Shown: positions 28,507-37,519, counted from the first letter of the stretch. The stretch is DNA of 64,000 bases from Pseudomonadota bacterium (GCA_018830485.1 JAHJRQ010000023.1:38960-102959); one strand, 5' to 3'. Program-made: numbers and translations. Notes: generated from the sequence alone by a model not told the origin.

Positions 28507-30621
28507 CTATTTCTTGGGGTTGAGTTCGATTGTCCCCAGGGATTGCAGTTGGGTCTGCGCGGTCAACTCATTATGGGAAAGGACCATGACGTGGGGCATG
28601 AACCGTTCCAGAAGCCGCCGGAAATGGCGGCGGATAGTCGGAGAACAGATGATGATGGGCTGATACCCCTCCTGCGAAACCTTTTCCACCATGGTTTTAG
28701 CCGAGGCGAGAAGGCGTTGGCCCAGGTTCGGTTCCATATTGAGGAACACGCCCTGGTCGGTTTTTTGCAACGATTCGCGGATGATGTCCTCGATCTGGGT
28801 GGAGAGGGTGAGAACCGTGATGGTTCCCTGCTCATCGACGAAGGAGCTGATGATGGAACGGGCAAGCTTCTGGCGCACATACTCGGTAAGGATGTCCGGA
28901 TCCTTGCCCAGGGGGGCGAAGTCGGCCAGGGTTTCGCAGATGGTGAGCAGGTCGCGCAGGGATACCCGTTCGCGCAGGAGATTCTGGAGCACCTTCTGGA
29001 CAAGGCCAAGGGGCAGAAGGCCGGGCACCAGCTCTTCCACCACCTTGGGATGGGTTTTGGCCAGATTGTCCAGGAGCTTTTGGGTGTCCTGGCGGCCCAG
29101 CAGTTCATCGGCGTGGGTGCGCAGCACCTCGGTGAGGTGGGTGGCGATGACCGTGGAGGGGTCAACCACGGTGTAGCCCGCCACCTGGGCTTCGTCCTTC
29201 TTTTCCCGGTCAATCCAGAGGGCGGGCAATTGGAAGGCCGGCTCCATGGTGGGAATCCCCTCGATCTTCCGTTTGGCCATGCCGGAGTCCATGGCCAGCA
29301 GGTGGCCCATCATGATCTCCCCTTTCGCCACCTCCACGCCCTTGAGAAGGAGGACATACTGATCGGGTTTGAGCTGGAGATTGTCCCGGACATGCAAGGG
29401 GGGGATAATCATGCCCATGTCCATGGCGAACTGTCTGCGTATCGCCCGAATCCGCTCCAGCAGGTCGCCTTCCTGGGCCTCGTCAACCAGGGGGATGAGG
29501 CCGTATCCCACTTCAAGCTGGAGAATGTCCAGGGGCAACAGGCTTTCCACCGTTTCCGGCGCGCCGGGCAGCGGGGTGGCCGCCTTCTTTTCCTTTTCCG
29601 CCTCGACTTTCTGCTCTTCCTTGTCCGCCGCGGTTTTGTTGAAGGCTATCAGGGAGATGCCGCCCATGAGTATGCCCAGCAGGAGAAAGGGAAGATGCGG
29701 CAGTCCGGGGATCAGGCCGAACAGGATGATGATTCCGGAAGAAACCGCCAGGGCCTGGGGCTGGAGGCCGAACTGTTGCATGAACTCCTTGCCCATGCTG
29801 ACATCGGAGGCGGCCCGGCTGACAATGATGCCCGCGGAGGTGGAGATGACCAGGGCCGGGATCTGGGAGACCAGCCCGTCGCCGATGGTGAGCAGGGTGT
29901 AGGTTTCCGCAGCCTGGGCGGCCTGCATGTTCTGCATGAGGGCGCCGATGAAGAATCCGCCGATGATGTTGATGATCATGATCACCAGACTGGCCACGGC
30001 CTCGCCGCGCACGAACTTGCTGGCGCCGTCCATGGCTCCGTAAAATTCAGACTGGCGGCTGACTTCCGACCGGCGGCGTTTCGCCTCCGCTTCGTTGATC
30101 AACCCGGCGTTGAGGTCCGCGTCAATGGCCATCTGCTTGCCGGGCATGGCGTCCAGGGTAAAGCGGGCCGCCACCTCGGCAATACGGCCGGAGCCCTTGG
30201 TGATAACCACGAAATTGATCAGCACCATGATCAGGAAGATGATGATGCCCACGGCAAAATTGCCGCCCACCACAAAATTGCCGAAGGACTGGATCACGTG
30301 GCCCACCGCGCCGCCGCCTTCGTGGCCGTGCAGCAGGATGAGCCGGGTCGAGGCGATATTCAGCGCCAGCCTGAACAGGGTGGTGATCAGCAGCAGCGAG
30401 GGAAAGGAGGAAAAATCCAGCGGGTTAGTGTTGTACATGCTCATTAGCAGGATGAGCATGCCGATGGTGATGTTGAAGGAGAGCAGCATGTCCAGCAGGA
30501 AGGGCGGCAGCGGCACGATCATGACCAGGAGGATGGCCACGACCCCGAGCGCCACGAAGAGGCCCGACATCTCGAAATTAATTGCCTTCAGCCCTGTTGC
30601 GGCGCCGGGGTTATCTGCCAT
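28507..30621 (-). CDS. flhA: Flagellar export gate protein FlhA
   Basis: A 704-aa component of the flagellar type III export gate. About eight transmembrane helices occupy residues 25-330 (for example VALGVVAILLVMIVPLPPFLLDMLL). The conserved FHIPEP-type loop is present as FTLDAMPGKQMAIDADLNAGLI. The large cytoplasmic domain (about 350-690) contains GYTVVDPSTVIATHLTEVL. The ending LSHNELTAQTQLQSLGTIEL is typical. It is the longest gene of the operon. Confidence 0.97.
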   Translation of the reverse strand: MADNPGAATGLKAINFEMSGLFVALGVVAILLVMIVPLPPFLLDMLLSFNITIGMLILLMSMYNTNPLDFSSFPSLLLITTLFRLALNIASTRLILLHGHEGGGAVGHVIQSFGNFVVGGNFAVGIIIFLIMVLINFVVITKGSGRIAEVAARFTLDAMPGKQMAIDADLNAGLINEAEAKRRRSEVSRQSEFYGAMDGASKFVRGEAVASLVIMIINIIGGFFIGALMQNMQAAQAAETYTLLTIGDGLVSQIPALVISTSAGIIVSRAASDVSMGKEFMQQFGLQPQALAVSSGIIILFGLIPGLPHLPFLLLGILMGGISLIAFNKTAADKEEQKVEAEKEKKAATPLPGAPETVESLLPLDILQLEVGYGLIPLVDEAQEGDLLERIRAIRRQFAMDMGMIIPPLHVRDNLQLKPDQYVLLLKGVEVAKGEIMMGHLLAMDSGMAKRKIEGIPTMEPAFQLPALWIDREKKDEAQVAGYTVVDPSTVIATHLTEVLRTHADELLGRQDTQKLLDNLAKTHPKVVEELVPGLLPLGLVQKVLQNLLRERVSLRDLLTICETLADFAPLGKDPDILTEYVRQKLARSIISSFVDEQGTITVLTLSTQIEDIIRESLQKTDQGVFLNMEPNLGQRLLASAKTMVEKVSQEGYQPIIICSPTIRRHFRRLLERFMPHVMVLSHNELTAQTQLQSLGTIELNPKK

Positions 30622-30689
30622 GGTTGTGCGGACCCGCAGTGGTAAGGGTTGATTCCGGGGGCCTGGGGAAGGTGGCGCTATTCATGCAG

Positions 30690-31760
30690 TCAGGCCCTTT
30701 TCCGTTTCACATTGTATACATAGGCCAAAACCTCGGCCACGGTCTGGAACAGGTTTTCCGGGATGGTCTCGCCCAGCCCCACGTTTTTGTAGAGGGCCTG
30801 GGCCAGGGGTTTGTCCTCGACCAGGGGAATGGAATGCTCCTGGGCGATTTCCCGGATGCGTTGGGCGATGACCCCGGCGCCCTTGGCCATCACCGTGGGC
30901 GCAGCCATGGCCAGCGCATCATAGCGAAGGGCAATGGCCAGGCGGGTGGGGTTGGTGATGACCACGTCGGCCTTGGGCACCTCGGACATCATCCGTTGCC
31001 TGGCCATCTGCATCTGGATGGAGCGAATGCGTCCCTTAACGTGCGGATCTCCCTCGGTCTGTTTGGCTTCGTCCTTGACCTCCTGCTTGGTCATCTTCAT
31101 CTTTTCCATGAACTGCCAGCGCTGGAAGGCGTAGTCCATTGCCGCAAGCACCGCGATGATCAGCGTCGATTTCAGGAAGATCCAGAAGGCGATCTTGGCC
31201 ATGAAGGAAAGGATAAGCGCGGGTTCCTGATCCATGAGTTGCAGGATGCCGGGCAGCGCCTTTTTTATCTCCGTATAGGATACATAGCCGATGATGAGCA
31301 GTTTGCCCACCGACTTTATCATATTGGCCAGAGCCTGCTTGGAAAAGAGTCGGGAAAATCCTTGGATGGGGCTGATCTTGTCGAACTTCGGCAGCAATTT
31401 TTCCGTGGTGAACAGGATGCCGACCTGGGCATAGTTGGCCACCAGGGCCGTCAGGAAGATAACCCCCATGACCGGCGCCACGATGAGCCCGGTCTGGAGC
31501 ATGGACTCTCGGGTAAGCACGGTCATGTTGTTCGGGGTTATGCTGATGGAGTGCAGGTTTCCCAGGTAATATTTGAGCAGGAGGAAGAAATGCCCCAGCA
31601 TGAAGTCGCTTGCATAATAGAGGGTGAGCAGGCTGGTGAGCAGGACTGCGGCGGAGGGCACTTCCATGCTCTTGGCCACATCCCCTTTTTTCCTCGCCTC
31701 CTGGATGCGGCGGGAGGTGGGGGCTTCGCTTTTTTCCTGGCCGGAGGATTCGTCCGCCAT
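30690..31760 (-). CDS. flhB: Flagellar export switch protein FlhB (NPTR variant)
   Basis: A 356-aa export gate protein that switches substrate from rod/hook to filament. The N-terminus KSEAPTSRRIQEARKKGDVAKS, four transmembrane helices and a cytoplasmic domain are in place. The autocleavage motif usually reads NPTH; here it is NPTR (ADVVITNPTRLAIALRYD, about residues 260-277), checked on the DNA as a CGC codon. The length and C-terminus (LYKNVGLGETIPENLF) are normal. The FliR gene ends 3 bp upstream. Confidence 0.96.
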   Translation of the reverse strand: MADESSGQEKSEAPTSRRIQEARKKGDVAKSMEVPSAAVLLTSLLTLYYASDFMLGHFFLLLKYYLGNLHSISITPNNMTVLTRESMLQTGLIVAPVMGVIFLTALVANYAQVGILFTTEKLLPKFDKISPIQGFSRLFSKQALANMIKSVGKLLIIGYVSYTEIKKALPGILQLMDQEPALILSFMAKIAFWIFLKSTLIIAVLAAMDYAFQRWQFMEKMKMTKQEVKDEAKQTEGDPHVKGRIRSIQMQMARQRMMSEVPKADVVITNPTRLAIALRYDALAMAAPTVMAKGAGVIAQRIREIAQEHSIPLVEDKPLAQALYKNVGLGETIPENLFQTVAEVLAYVYNVKRKRA

Positions 31761-31763
31761 TCT

Positions 31764-32555
31764 TCAGCCTCCCATGCCCATGGCCAGCCTGGGCAGGAGC
31801 CGGGCCAGCATTTCAAAATTGGTGATCATCAGCGGCAGGAGATATCGCAGGGACAAGCCGGCAAAAATCAGACCGACCGCAATGTTTAGCGGCAGACCGA
31901 CGATCAGGATCGGAATCTGGGGCACGGTCTTGGAGACGATGCCCATGGCCACATGGGAAAAAAACAGGGCTGCTCCCGCAGGGGCCATGATCTTGACGGC
32001 GAGAACGAACATGTGGGAAGCCCCCTGCATGATGCCCTCGAAGGTGGCCTGGGTTATGCTTGCCGTGCCGGGTTTCAGCCACTCAAAGCTTTCCACCAGG
32101 GTGGAGAAAAAGATGTGATGGCCGTTGATGCTTAAAAAAATCAGGATGGTGGCGAGATTCCAGAGCATGCCCACCAGCGAGATCTGGGTGCCGAACTGGG
32201 GATCCATGACGCCGGCCACGCCCATGCCCATCTGGATGCCCACCATCTGGCCGGCAAGCTCGGCGGCGGCAAAGAGGCACCGGGCAAAAATGGCCAGGGT
32301 CGCACCCAGCAGGATTTCGGTGAGGACGAGAACGACAAAGCCGATGGGCGGGTCGCTCATCAGGCGCGGGTCAACCCGGACCACGGGGGTCAGGATCAGG
32401 GCGGTCATCAGGGCCAGCAGGATTTTGACCTGGGGTGGTACGCTTGTCGAGCCGAGGACGGGCATGAAAAATAAAAGCGGCGCCACCCTGGTCAGGATAA
32501 TGACCATGGAGAGGAGCTGGGTCAGGGTCCAGTTCAGCAGCGCGGCTTCGGGCAT
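31764..32555 (-). CDS. fliR: Flagellar export protein FliR
   Basis: A 263-aa integral membrane component of the export core (FliP-FliQ-FliR). Six or so hydrophobic helices are visible, with the family segments RVAPLLFFMPVLGSTSVPPQVKILLAL and AAELAGQMVGIQMGMGVAGVMDPQFG. It is tightly packed between fliQ (17 bp) and flhB (3 bp). Confidence 0.95.
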   Translation of the reverse strand: MPEAALLNWTLTQLLSMVIILTRVAPLLFFMPVLGSTSVPPQVKILLALMTALILTPVVRVDPRLMSDPPIGFVVLVLTEILLGATLAIFARCLFAAAELAGQMVGIQMGMGVAGVMDPQFGTQISLVGMLWNLATILIFLSINGHHIFFSTLVESFEWLKPGTASITQATFEGIMQGASHMFVLAVKIMAPAGAALFFSHVAMGIVSKTVPQIPILIVGLPLNIAVGLIFAGLSLRYLLPLMITNFEMLARLLPRLAMGMGG

Positions 32556-32572
32556 GGTTGCGAAATTCTCCG

Positions 32573-32842
32573 TCAGTGGATGATGTTCGGGATGCTGGTA
32601 ATCAGCTCACGGGTGTAGTCCACCAGCTTGGTTATCATCCAGGAGGAAAGAAACAGCAGGGTCAACATCATGGCCACGATCTTGGGGACAAAGGTCAGGG
32701 TCATCTCCTGGATCTGGGTGATCGCCTGGAAAAGAGAGATCAGCAGGCCTACCACCATGGCCACGAGCAGGAGCGGCGCCGAAACTATCAGGGTCAGGGT
32801 AACGGCATTCTGGGTCAGGGTGATGGCTTCAGAGGCAGTCAT
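32573..32842 (-). CDS. fliQ: Flagellar export protein FliQ
   Basis: An 89-aa protein with two transmembrane hairpin helices (about 14-38 and 50-75). The segments PLLLVAMVVGLLISLFQAITQIQEMTLTFVPKI (quoted loosely as LLISLFQAITQIQEMTL) are diagnostic. It completes the FliPQR export core between fliP and fliR, with a 2-bp gap to fliP. Confidence 0.96.
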   Translation of the reverse strand: MTASEAITLTQNAVTLTLIVSAPLLLVAMVVGLLISLFQAITQIQEMTLTFVPKIVAMMLTLLFLSSWMITKLVDYTRELITSIPNIIH

Positions 32843-32844
32843 GA

Positions 32845-33612
32845 TTATACCCCAAAACTTTTTACCAGGGAGCCGACAATCAGGTACCAGCCATCCACCA
32901 GCACGAAAAGCAGCAGCTTGAAGGGCAGGGAAACCATGACCGGAGGCAGCATCATCATACCCATGGACAGCAGGATGCTGGCCACCACCATATCGATGAT
33001 CAGAAAGGGCAGAAACAGAACAAAGCCGATGGTGAAAGCGGTCTTGAGCTCGCTGATCATGAAGGCCGGGATGAGCACGGCGGTAGAGACCTCCTCCTTG
33101 TTTTTCGGCTTGGGAGTCTTGGCCAGGGAAAGGAAAAGTTCGAGGTCTTTTTCCCTGGTCTGTTTGAACATGAAGGCGCGCACCGGTTTTGCCGCCTCCA
33201 GCAAGGCCTCTTCCGCGTTGATCTGTTCGGCCATGTAGGGTTTGATCGCGGTGGTGTTGACCTCGCTGAAAACCGGGGTCATGATGAACACGGTCAGGAA
33301 GAGCGCCAGGCCGACCAGAACCTGGGTCGGCGGCACCTGCTGGGTGCCCAGGGCTTGGCGGAGAAAGGAAAAGGCGATCACCAGCCGGGTGAAGGAGGTC
33401 ATCATCAAGAGGATGGCCGGGGCCATGGAAAGGACCGTGAACAGGAGCAATATCTCGACGAGGACCGAGACCTGCTTGGGGTTCTGGGCTTCGCCCAACC
33501 CGATCTGCAGGGTGGGCAGGGTCACGGCCCTGCCTTCGCCGGGAAAAAGGAGGATGATCCCCGCAAGCAGGCCGAGGAGAATGGGCCAGGACGGCAGAGG
33601 TTTATTCCGCAT
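32845..33612 (-). CDS. fliP: Flagellar export protein FliP
   Basis: A 255-aa membrane protein of the export core, with an N-terminal signal-like hydrophobic stretch (LLGLLAGIILLFPGEGRA) that is probably cleaved. The FliP signatures MMTSFTRLVIAFSFLRQALGTQQVPPTQ and FMIDMVVASILLSMGMMMLPP-type sequence near residue 205 are present. It overlaps fliO by 11 bp. Confidence 0.96.
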   Translation of the reverse strand: MRNKPLPSWPILLGLLAGIILLFPGEGRAVTLPTLQIGLGEAQNPKQVSVLVEILLLFTVLSMAPAILLMMTSFTRLVIAFSFLRQALGTQQVPPTQVLVGLALFLTVFIMTPVFSEVNTTAIKPYMAEQINAEEALLEAAKPVRAFMFKQTREKDLELFLSLAKTPKPKNKEEVSTAVLIPAFMISELKTAFTIGFVLFLPFLIIDMVVASILLSMGMMMLPPVMVSLPFKLLLFVLVDGWYLIVGSLVKSFGV

Positions 33613-34147
33613 CGGCGGACCCTTTCTTGTTTGGTTTCATGCCTGAGACGGTCTGGGTCGCCTTGTGGAGCATGGAGGCAAAAGAAGCCGGGAGGGGTGC
33701 GTCGTTTTTTTTGGCGGCGGCCATGAGGCGCTCGTTGGGGTCAAGGGTGGCGAGCAGGGTAATCTGTTGCTCGCTGAGCCCGACCACCAGGTACGCACCC
33801 GCCACCTCCAGAACGCTCACCTGTTTTTTGGGGCCCAGCATCCGGCTGTCGAGGACGGTGATAAGGCTTTCCTGCCGGGAACCGCCCTTGGCGAACCCCA
33901 TCTTTTTGATCCAGGCCAGCAAGAGGAGCATGAGCCCCACCACAATGACAAGCGAGCCGATGGTTTTAAAGATGGTCGTGGTCAGGGAAAGGGCTTCCTG
34001 ATTTCCCGTGAGCGGTTCGGCGGCAAGGAGCGTGAAGGGAAAGGCGAGATGATACAGCGGGCTTGCTCCTAGGGCGATCAGCGTCTTTGCCCGGAACACT
34101 CCGCGTGTTGGTGATGGTTGCCGGATCTTCATGGTCGTTGCGTCCAC
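33602..34147 (-). CDS. fliO: Flagellar protein FliO
   Basis: A 181-aa single-pass membrane protein that assists FliP assembly. A transmembrane helix lies at about 60-80 (TIGSLVIVVGLMLLLLAWI). The cytoplasmic FliO domain carries SLITVLDSRMLGPKKQVSVLEVAGAYLVVGLSEQQITLL in segments. The start could be 34147 or the second Met at 34132. It ends inside fliP, a strong sign of coupling. Confidence 0.9.
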   Translation of the reverse strand: MDATTMKIRQPSPTRGVFRAKTLIALGASPLYHLAFPFTLLAAEPLTGNQEALSLTTTIFKTIGSLVIVVGLMLLLLAWIKKMGFAKGGSRQESLITVLDSRMLGPKKQVSVLEVAGAYLVVGLSEQQITLLATLDPNERLMAAAKKNDAPLPASFASMLHKATQTVSGMKPNKKGSADAE

Positions 34148-34185
34148 AGCCTTGCCGATGGAAGTCGGTCAGGAATTTTTCATGC

Positions 34186-34605
34186 TCAGGCGATGTTCTT
34201 GACCCGGTCCGCCTGACTGATGATTTCCGTGATCCGCACGCCGAACCGCTCGTTGACCACGATCACCTCGCCTTTGCCCAGCAGCTTGTCGTTGACAAAG
34301 ATTTCCACCGGTTCGCCGGCCGCTTTGTCGAGCTCGACCACCGATCCTTGCGTCAATTGCAGCATCTTGTTGATGATCATGCTGGTCCGCCCCAGTTCGA
34401 CGGTGACTTCCAGGGGGATATCCAGCAGGAAATCAAGATTCTGGCTGCCGGTGGGGGCGGTGGGCCCACCATTGCCCAGCTCGGCAAAGGCAGGGGCTTG
34501 AGCCCCTCCCGCGCCGTCATGCTCGCCCAGGGCGGCAGCCCAGTCATCCCCGGCGCCTTCTGTTACGGTTTTTGCGTCGGCGGCGTCCAACGGGTCGTCA
34601 GCCAT
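34186..34605 (-). CDS. fliN: Flagellar motor switch protein FliN
   Basis: A 139-aa C-ring protein. The first 50 residues are an acidic Ala/Gly-rich linker. The C-terminal SpoA domain shows DIPLEVTVELGRTSMIINKMLQL and ends with VNERFGVRITEIISQADRV, the usual FliN close. It works with FliM in rotor switching and export. Confidence 0.95.
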   Translation of the reverse strand: MADDPLDAADAKTVTEGAGDDWAAALGEHDGAGGAQAPAFAELGNGGPTAPTGSQNLDFLLDIPLEVTVELGRTSMIINKMLQLTQGSVVELDKAAGEPVEIFVNDKLLGKGEVIVVNERFGVRITEIISQADRVKNIA

Positions 34606-34623
34606 GGCTCTTCTCCTCTTGGA

Positions 34624-34690
34624 AGGTTAAAGGTGAAAGGCCCAAGGTGAAAGGCTTGGCCTTAAACCTTGGGCCTTTCACCTTGAACCT
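34624..34690. repeat. 25-bp inverted repeat between fliM and fliN
   Basis: Two 25-nt arms (34624-34648 and 34666-34690) are complementary at 24 of 25 positions with a 17-nt loop; the core is GGTGAAAGGCCCAAGGT. The right arm overlaps the fliM stop codon. There is no T-run, so it is more likely an mRNA processing/stability or cruciform element than a simple terminator. It resembles the dut inverted repeat in composition (AAAGG runs). Confidence 0.8.
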
Positions 34691-35679
34691 CATTCCCGGT
34701 TCGGGTCAAGAACCTTTTTCTTGATGAGCACCGCATTGTTGCCGCGATGCACACCAGGGGTTCCCATATATTTTCTTTCTCCGGCGACAAAGGCCGGCAG
34801 GAGGTCGTCGGTGCGGCGTTCCAACTGGATGATATCGCCTACCACCAGCTCCATGACATCCCCCGCGGAAATGGTGGCGCGGCCCAGTTCCACCACAAAG
34901 TCCACCGGGATGTTCTTGATGTTTTCGGTGAGGACGCGCTTGATGCTGATATCCTCGTCGCTCTGCTCCCGCTGGAAGGTGGTGAGCAGCTTGCCCTTGA
35001 CCGATTCCAGGTTGCTCATGGGGATGCAGACCGTGATGCTGCCCACGGCCCGGTCCATGTCCACATCGTAGCGGCAGATGATCACCACGTCCTCGGGCTG
35101 GCAGATCTTGGCGAACTGCGGGTTGATCTCGCTTCTGATGTACTGGACCTTGAGGGGCTGCAGGGAATACCAGGCCTTTTCCAGGTCGGTGAGCAGGAGG
35201 TTCACCACCCGCCGGATGAGGCGTTGTTCGATGGCCGTGAAATCGCGGCCCTCTATGCGGATGTTTCTTGTGCCGGTGCCGCCCAGGAAGTTTTCCACCA
35301 GGGTGAAAACCAGCTTGGGTTCGAGCACGATGAGGGCATGGCCCCGAAAGGGTGCCATGCGGAAGATTTGCAGGCTGCTCGGCACGGGCAGGGTGCGGAC
35401 AAAGGCGCCGAAGCGTTCCAGCTCAAGGGGGGCGGAGGTCAGGTCGATGATCCGGCGCAGGGTGGTGGAAAGCGAGGTGCGGACCGCACGCATGAAGGCG
35501 TCGGAGATCGCCTCCATTGCAGGCATCTTTACCTGGACGATCCTTTCCTGCCGGGTAAAGTCGTAGGCCTGATAGCCCAGGGCTTCCGCGTCAATGGGTT
35601 CTTCCGGCTCTTCGATCTCGCCGCCGGAAATTCCCTTGAGTAGCGCGTCAACCTCGTCCTGGCTGAGAATCTGTTCCAT
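34690..35679 (-). CDS. fliM: Flagellar motor switch protein FliM
   Basis: A 329-aa C-ring protein that binds phospho-CheY. The N-terminal CheY-binding peptide is present as ILSQDEVDALLKGISGG (residues 4-20). The middle domain has DLTSAPLELERFGAFVRTLPVPSSLQIF, and the C-terminal SpoA domain includes VDFVVELGRATISAGDVMELVVGDII. It is the second gene of the fliL operon. Confidence 0.96.
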   Translation of the reverse strand: MEQILSQDEVDALLKGISGGEIEEPEEPIDAEALGYQAYDFTRQERIVQVKMPAMEAISDAFMRAVRTSLSTTLRRIIDLTSAPLELERFGAFVRTLPVPSSLQIFRMAPFRGHALIVLEPKLVFTLVENFLGGTGTRNIRIEGRDFTAIEQRLIRRVVNLLLTDLEKAWYSLQPLKVQYIRSEINPQFAKICQPEDVVIICRYDVDMDRAVGSITVCIPMSNLESVKGKLLTTFQREQSDEDISIKRVLTENIKNIPVDFVVELGRATISAGDVMELVVGDIIQLERRTDDLLPAFVAGERKYMGTPGVHRGNNAVLIKKKVLDPNRE

Positions 35680-35726
35680 GGCTTTCCGCTGGGTGGTTTT
35701 CGGGTTAACGACAGAGGCCCGAAGGG

Positions 35727-36227
35727 CTACTGCACGACAAATTCCGTAAAGTAAATATTTTTGATGTGGTCGGGCCGCATGATCTCGTTGAAGCGCTCCA
35801 GCAGCTCATCCCGGACCCGGATCTTGCCTTCCGGAGTCATGACTTCCTCAAAGCCCAGGCTGGTGAGCATCATGATCACCATGTCGCGCAGCTTGGGCGC
35901 CGCCTTGGTGGCCTTGTCCACGGCCTCCTTGCTTTCAAGCTCCAGCTCGATCTTGACCTTGAGGTAACGTTTGCCCTTGGGGTCGGCGAGATTGACGACA
36001 AAGGGCTCCATGACCAGCATTTCCCCGATCACCGGGGCGGCTTCTGTTTTCGCCTCCTGGCTGGCAACCTCTTCAACCGCCGGTTTATTGGCCAGGAATT
36101 TGGTATAGGCGAAAAAACCGCCGCCGCCGAGGACGAGAATGCCTACGCCAAGGACGATGAAAAAGCCCATCTTGGATTTCTTTTTAGGAACATCTTCTGT
36201 TGCCTGTGGGTCTTTGTCCGTAGCCAT
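35727..36227 (-). CDS. fliL: Flagellar basal body-associated protein FliL
   Basis: A 166-aa single-pass membrane protein beside the stator. A basic-flanked transmembrane helix lies at about 20-42 (MGFFIVLGVGILVLGGGGFFAY). The periplasmic domain has EPFVVNLADPKGKRYLKVKIELEL and closes with NIYFTEFVVQ. It is the first gene of the operon, behind a sigma-54 promoter and an AGGAGACAG ribosome-binding site. Confidence 0.96.
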   Translation of the reverse strand: MATDKDPQATEDVPKKKSKMGFFIVLGVGILVLGGGGFFAYTKFLANKPAVEEVASQEAKTEAAPVIGEMLVMEPFVVNLADPKGKRYLKVKIELELESKEAVDKATKAAPKLRDMVIMMLTSLGFEEVMTPEGKIRVRDELLERFNEIMRPDHIKNIYFTEFVVQ

Positions 36228-36580
36228 GGTTCTGTCTCCTCGAGGAAAAAGAAAGAAGGGGAAACCCCGGAGCCTTCTCTTTGTTTTGGTTGTAAAGCAA
36301 GCATTGTGCCGCGAGGCTTTTCTTGTGTATAACAGTATATGTAAATTATCGGTAATTCAATGTATTTCTGGAAAATAGGCAGGAGAGCCGGTCTTTTTTC
36401 GGCACGGTTCGCATGGGAATTCTTCGTCATGATTTTGACTTCAGCCGGACAGAGTGTCAAAAAAATATCGAGAAATTGAAAGAATCGGTGCTGGTCTCCG
36501 TAAAACGCGCCGAGGCCGCGGGAAAATAATGATGGTGTTTCAAGTTGTTACGAGACCGTTGGGATCCGGTTGGAGGGGGA
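36228..36580. other. Divergent regulatory region between fliL operon and DUF362 gene
   Basis: No confident gene lies in these 353 bp. It holds the sigma-54 promoter of the flagellar operon (36296-36311, minus) and an AT-rich stretch around 36325-36370. A 38-codon ORF (36413-36529, plus) lacks a ribosome-binding site and was not called. Confidence 0.5.
36296..36311 (-). promoter_or_regulatory. Sigma-54 promoter of the fliL flagellar operon
   Basis: On the minus strand: CGGCACAATGCTTGCT. GG and GC are exactly 10 bp apart and GGCAC-N5-TTGCT matches the -24/-12 consensus. It is 69 bp upstream of the fliL start. Confidence 0.82.
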
Positions 36581-37507
36581 ATGGAGCTTAAGGCGTGTGA
36601 GGTTGGTTTGGCTGCATGCCATCAGTATGACCGGAGGCTTTTGAAGGATCGGGTGGAGATGCTGTGCAGCGGATTGGGCTTTCGGGTCTCCCCTGGCAGC
36701 AGGGTGCTGCTCAAGCCCAACCTGGTTTCCGCGGTGCGCAACAAAGGGCTGGCCTGCACCCACCCCGAGGTTGTCGCTGCCGTGGCGGAGTGGTTCCTCG
36801 ATCAGGGAGCCACGGTGCGGGTCGGTGATTCGCCGGCATTCGGCACGGCGCTGGGCGTTATGGCGGCCTGCGGCATCACTGCGGCGTTGAAGGGTTTGCC
36901 CGTGGCCATGGTCAATTTCGAGGGGGCGCAGCCGGTTCGCCTCGCCTCCGGGCTGTCCGTGGGGGTGGCGCAGGCGATCGGCGAATGCGATCTGCTGGTC
37001 AATCTGCCCAAGGTCAAGGCCCACGGCCAGCTCTACATAACCCTGGCGGTGAAAAACTATTTCGGGGCGGTGGTGGGGTTTCGCAAGCCTTGGCTCCATG
37101 CTCGGCATGGCGACATCGATAACCGGTTTGAAGCCATGCTGGTCGATCTCCTTGAGGTCCTCCCCGGAGGGATCACCCTGGCCGACGGGGTGGAGGCCAT
37201 GCATGTGGACGGGCCGGTGGCGGGCAAGCCCTTTCCCCTGCATCTGCTGGCCGGCGGGCTCAATCCCGTGGCCCTGGATACGGCCCTGCTTGATGTGCTC
37301 GGCCTTCCCCACCAGGCAAGCCCGGTCTGGCGGGAATGTTGCCGGCGCCATCTTGCCGGCAGCAGCCTCGAAGAGCTGTCATTCCCCCTGGCCAGGGTGG
37401 AAGAGGTCGCGGTCCAGGGGTTTCAGCCCCCGGTTCGCCTGAGGCCGGTGAGTTTCCATCCCTGGCGGCTCTTGCGGGGCGCCCTGAAACGGCTCACTGC
37501 CAGGTAA
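36581..37507 (+). CDS. DUF362 domain-containing protein
   Basis: About 308 aa from the ATG at 36581 behind GGAGGGGGA; the track's TTG start is 12 codons earlier. DUF362 features include VLLKPNLVSA (about 40-49), HPEVVAAVAEWFLDQGA, VGDSPAFG, LVNLPKVKAH and AVKNYFGAVVG. The family occurs widely in anaerobes, sometimes fused to ferredoxins; here no ferredoxin Cys cluster is seen. The biochemical role is not established. A terminator follows. Confidence 0.88.
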   Translation: MELKACEVGLAACHQYDRRLLKDRVEMLCSGLGFRVSPGSRVLLKPNLVSAVRNKGLACTHPEVVAAVAEWFLDQGATVRVGDSPAFGTALGVMAACGITAALKGLPVAMVNFEGAQPVRLASGLSVGVAQAIGECDLLVNLPKVKAHGQLYITLAVKNYFGAVVGFRKPWLHARHGDIDNRFEAMLVDLLEVLPGGITLADGVEAMHVDGPVAGKPFPLHLLAGGLNPVALDTALLDVLGLPHQASPVWRECCRRHLAGSSLEELSFPLARVEEVAVQGFQPPVRLRPVSFHPWRLLRGALKRLTAR

Positions 37508-37519
37508 TTCCATTTCCCG

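Noticed and set aside
36401-36417. Second sigma-54 site ahead of DUF362 (CGGCACGGTTCGC)
   Set aside because: GG to GC spacing is 8 bp, not 10.
36413-36529. 38-codon ORF MGILRHDFDF... upstream of the DUF362 gene
   Set aside because: No ribosome-binding site, no recognisable motif, and it overlaps a region better explained as regulatory. A second short frame (39 codons) overlaps it, so coding potential is weak.
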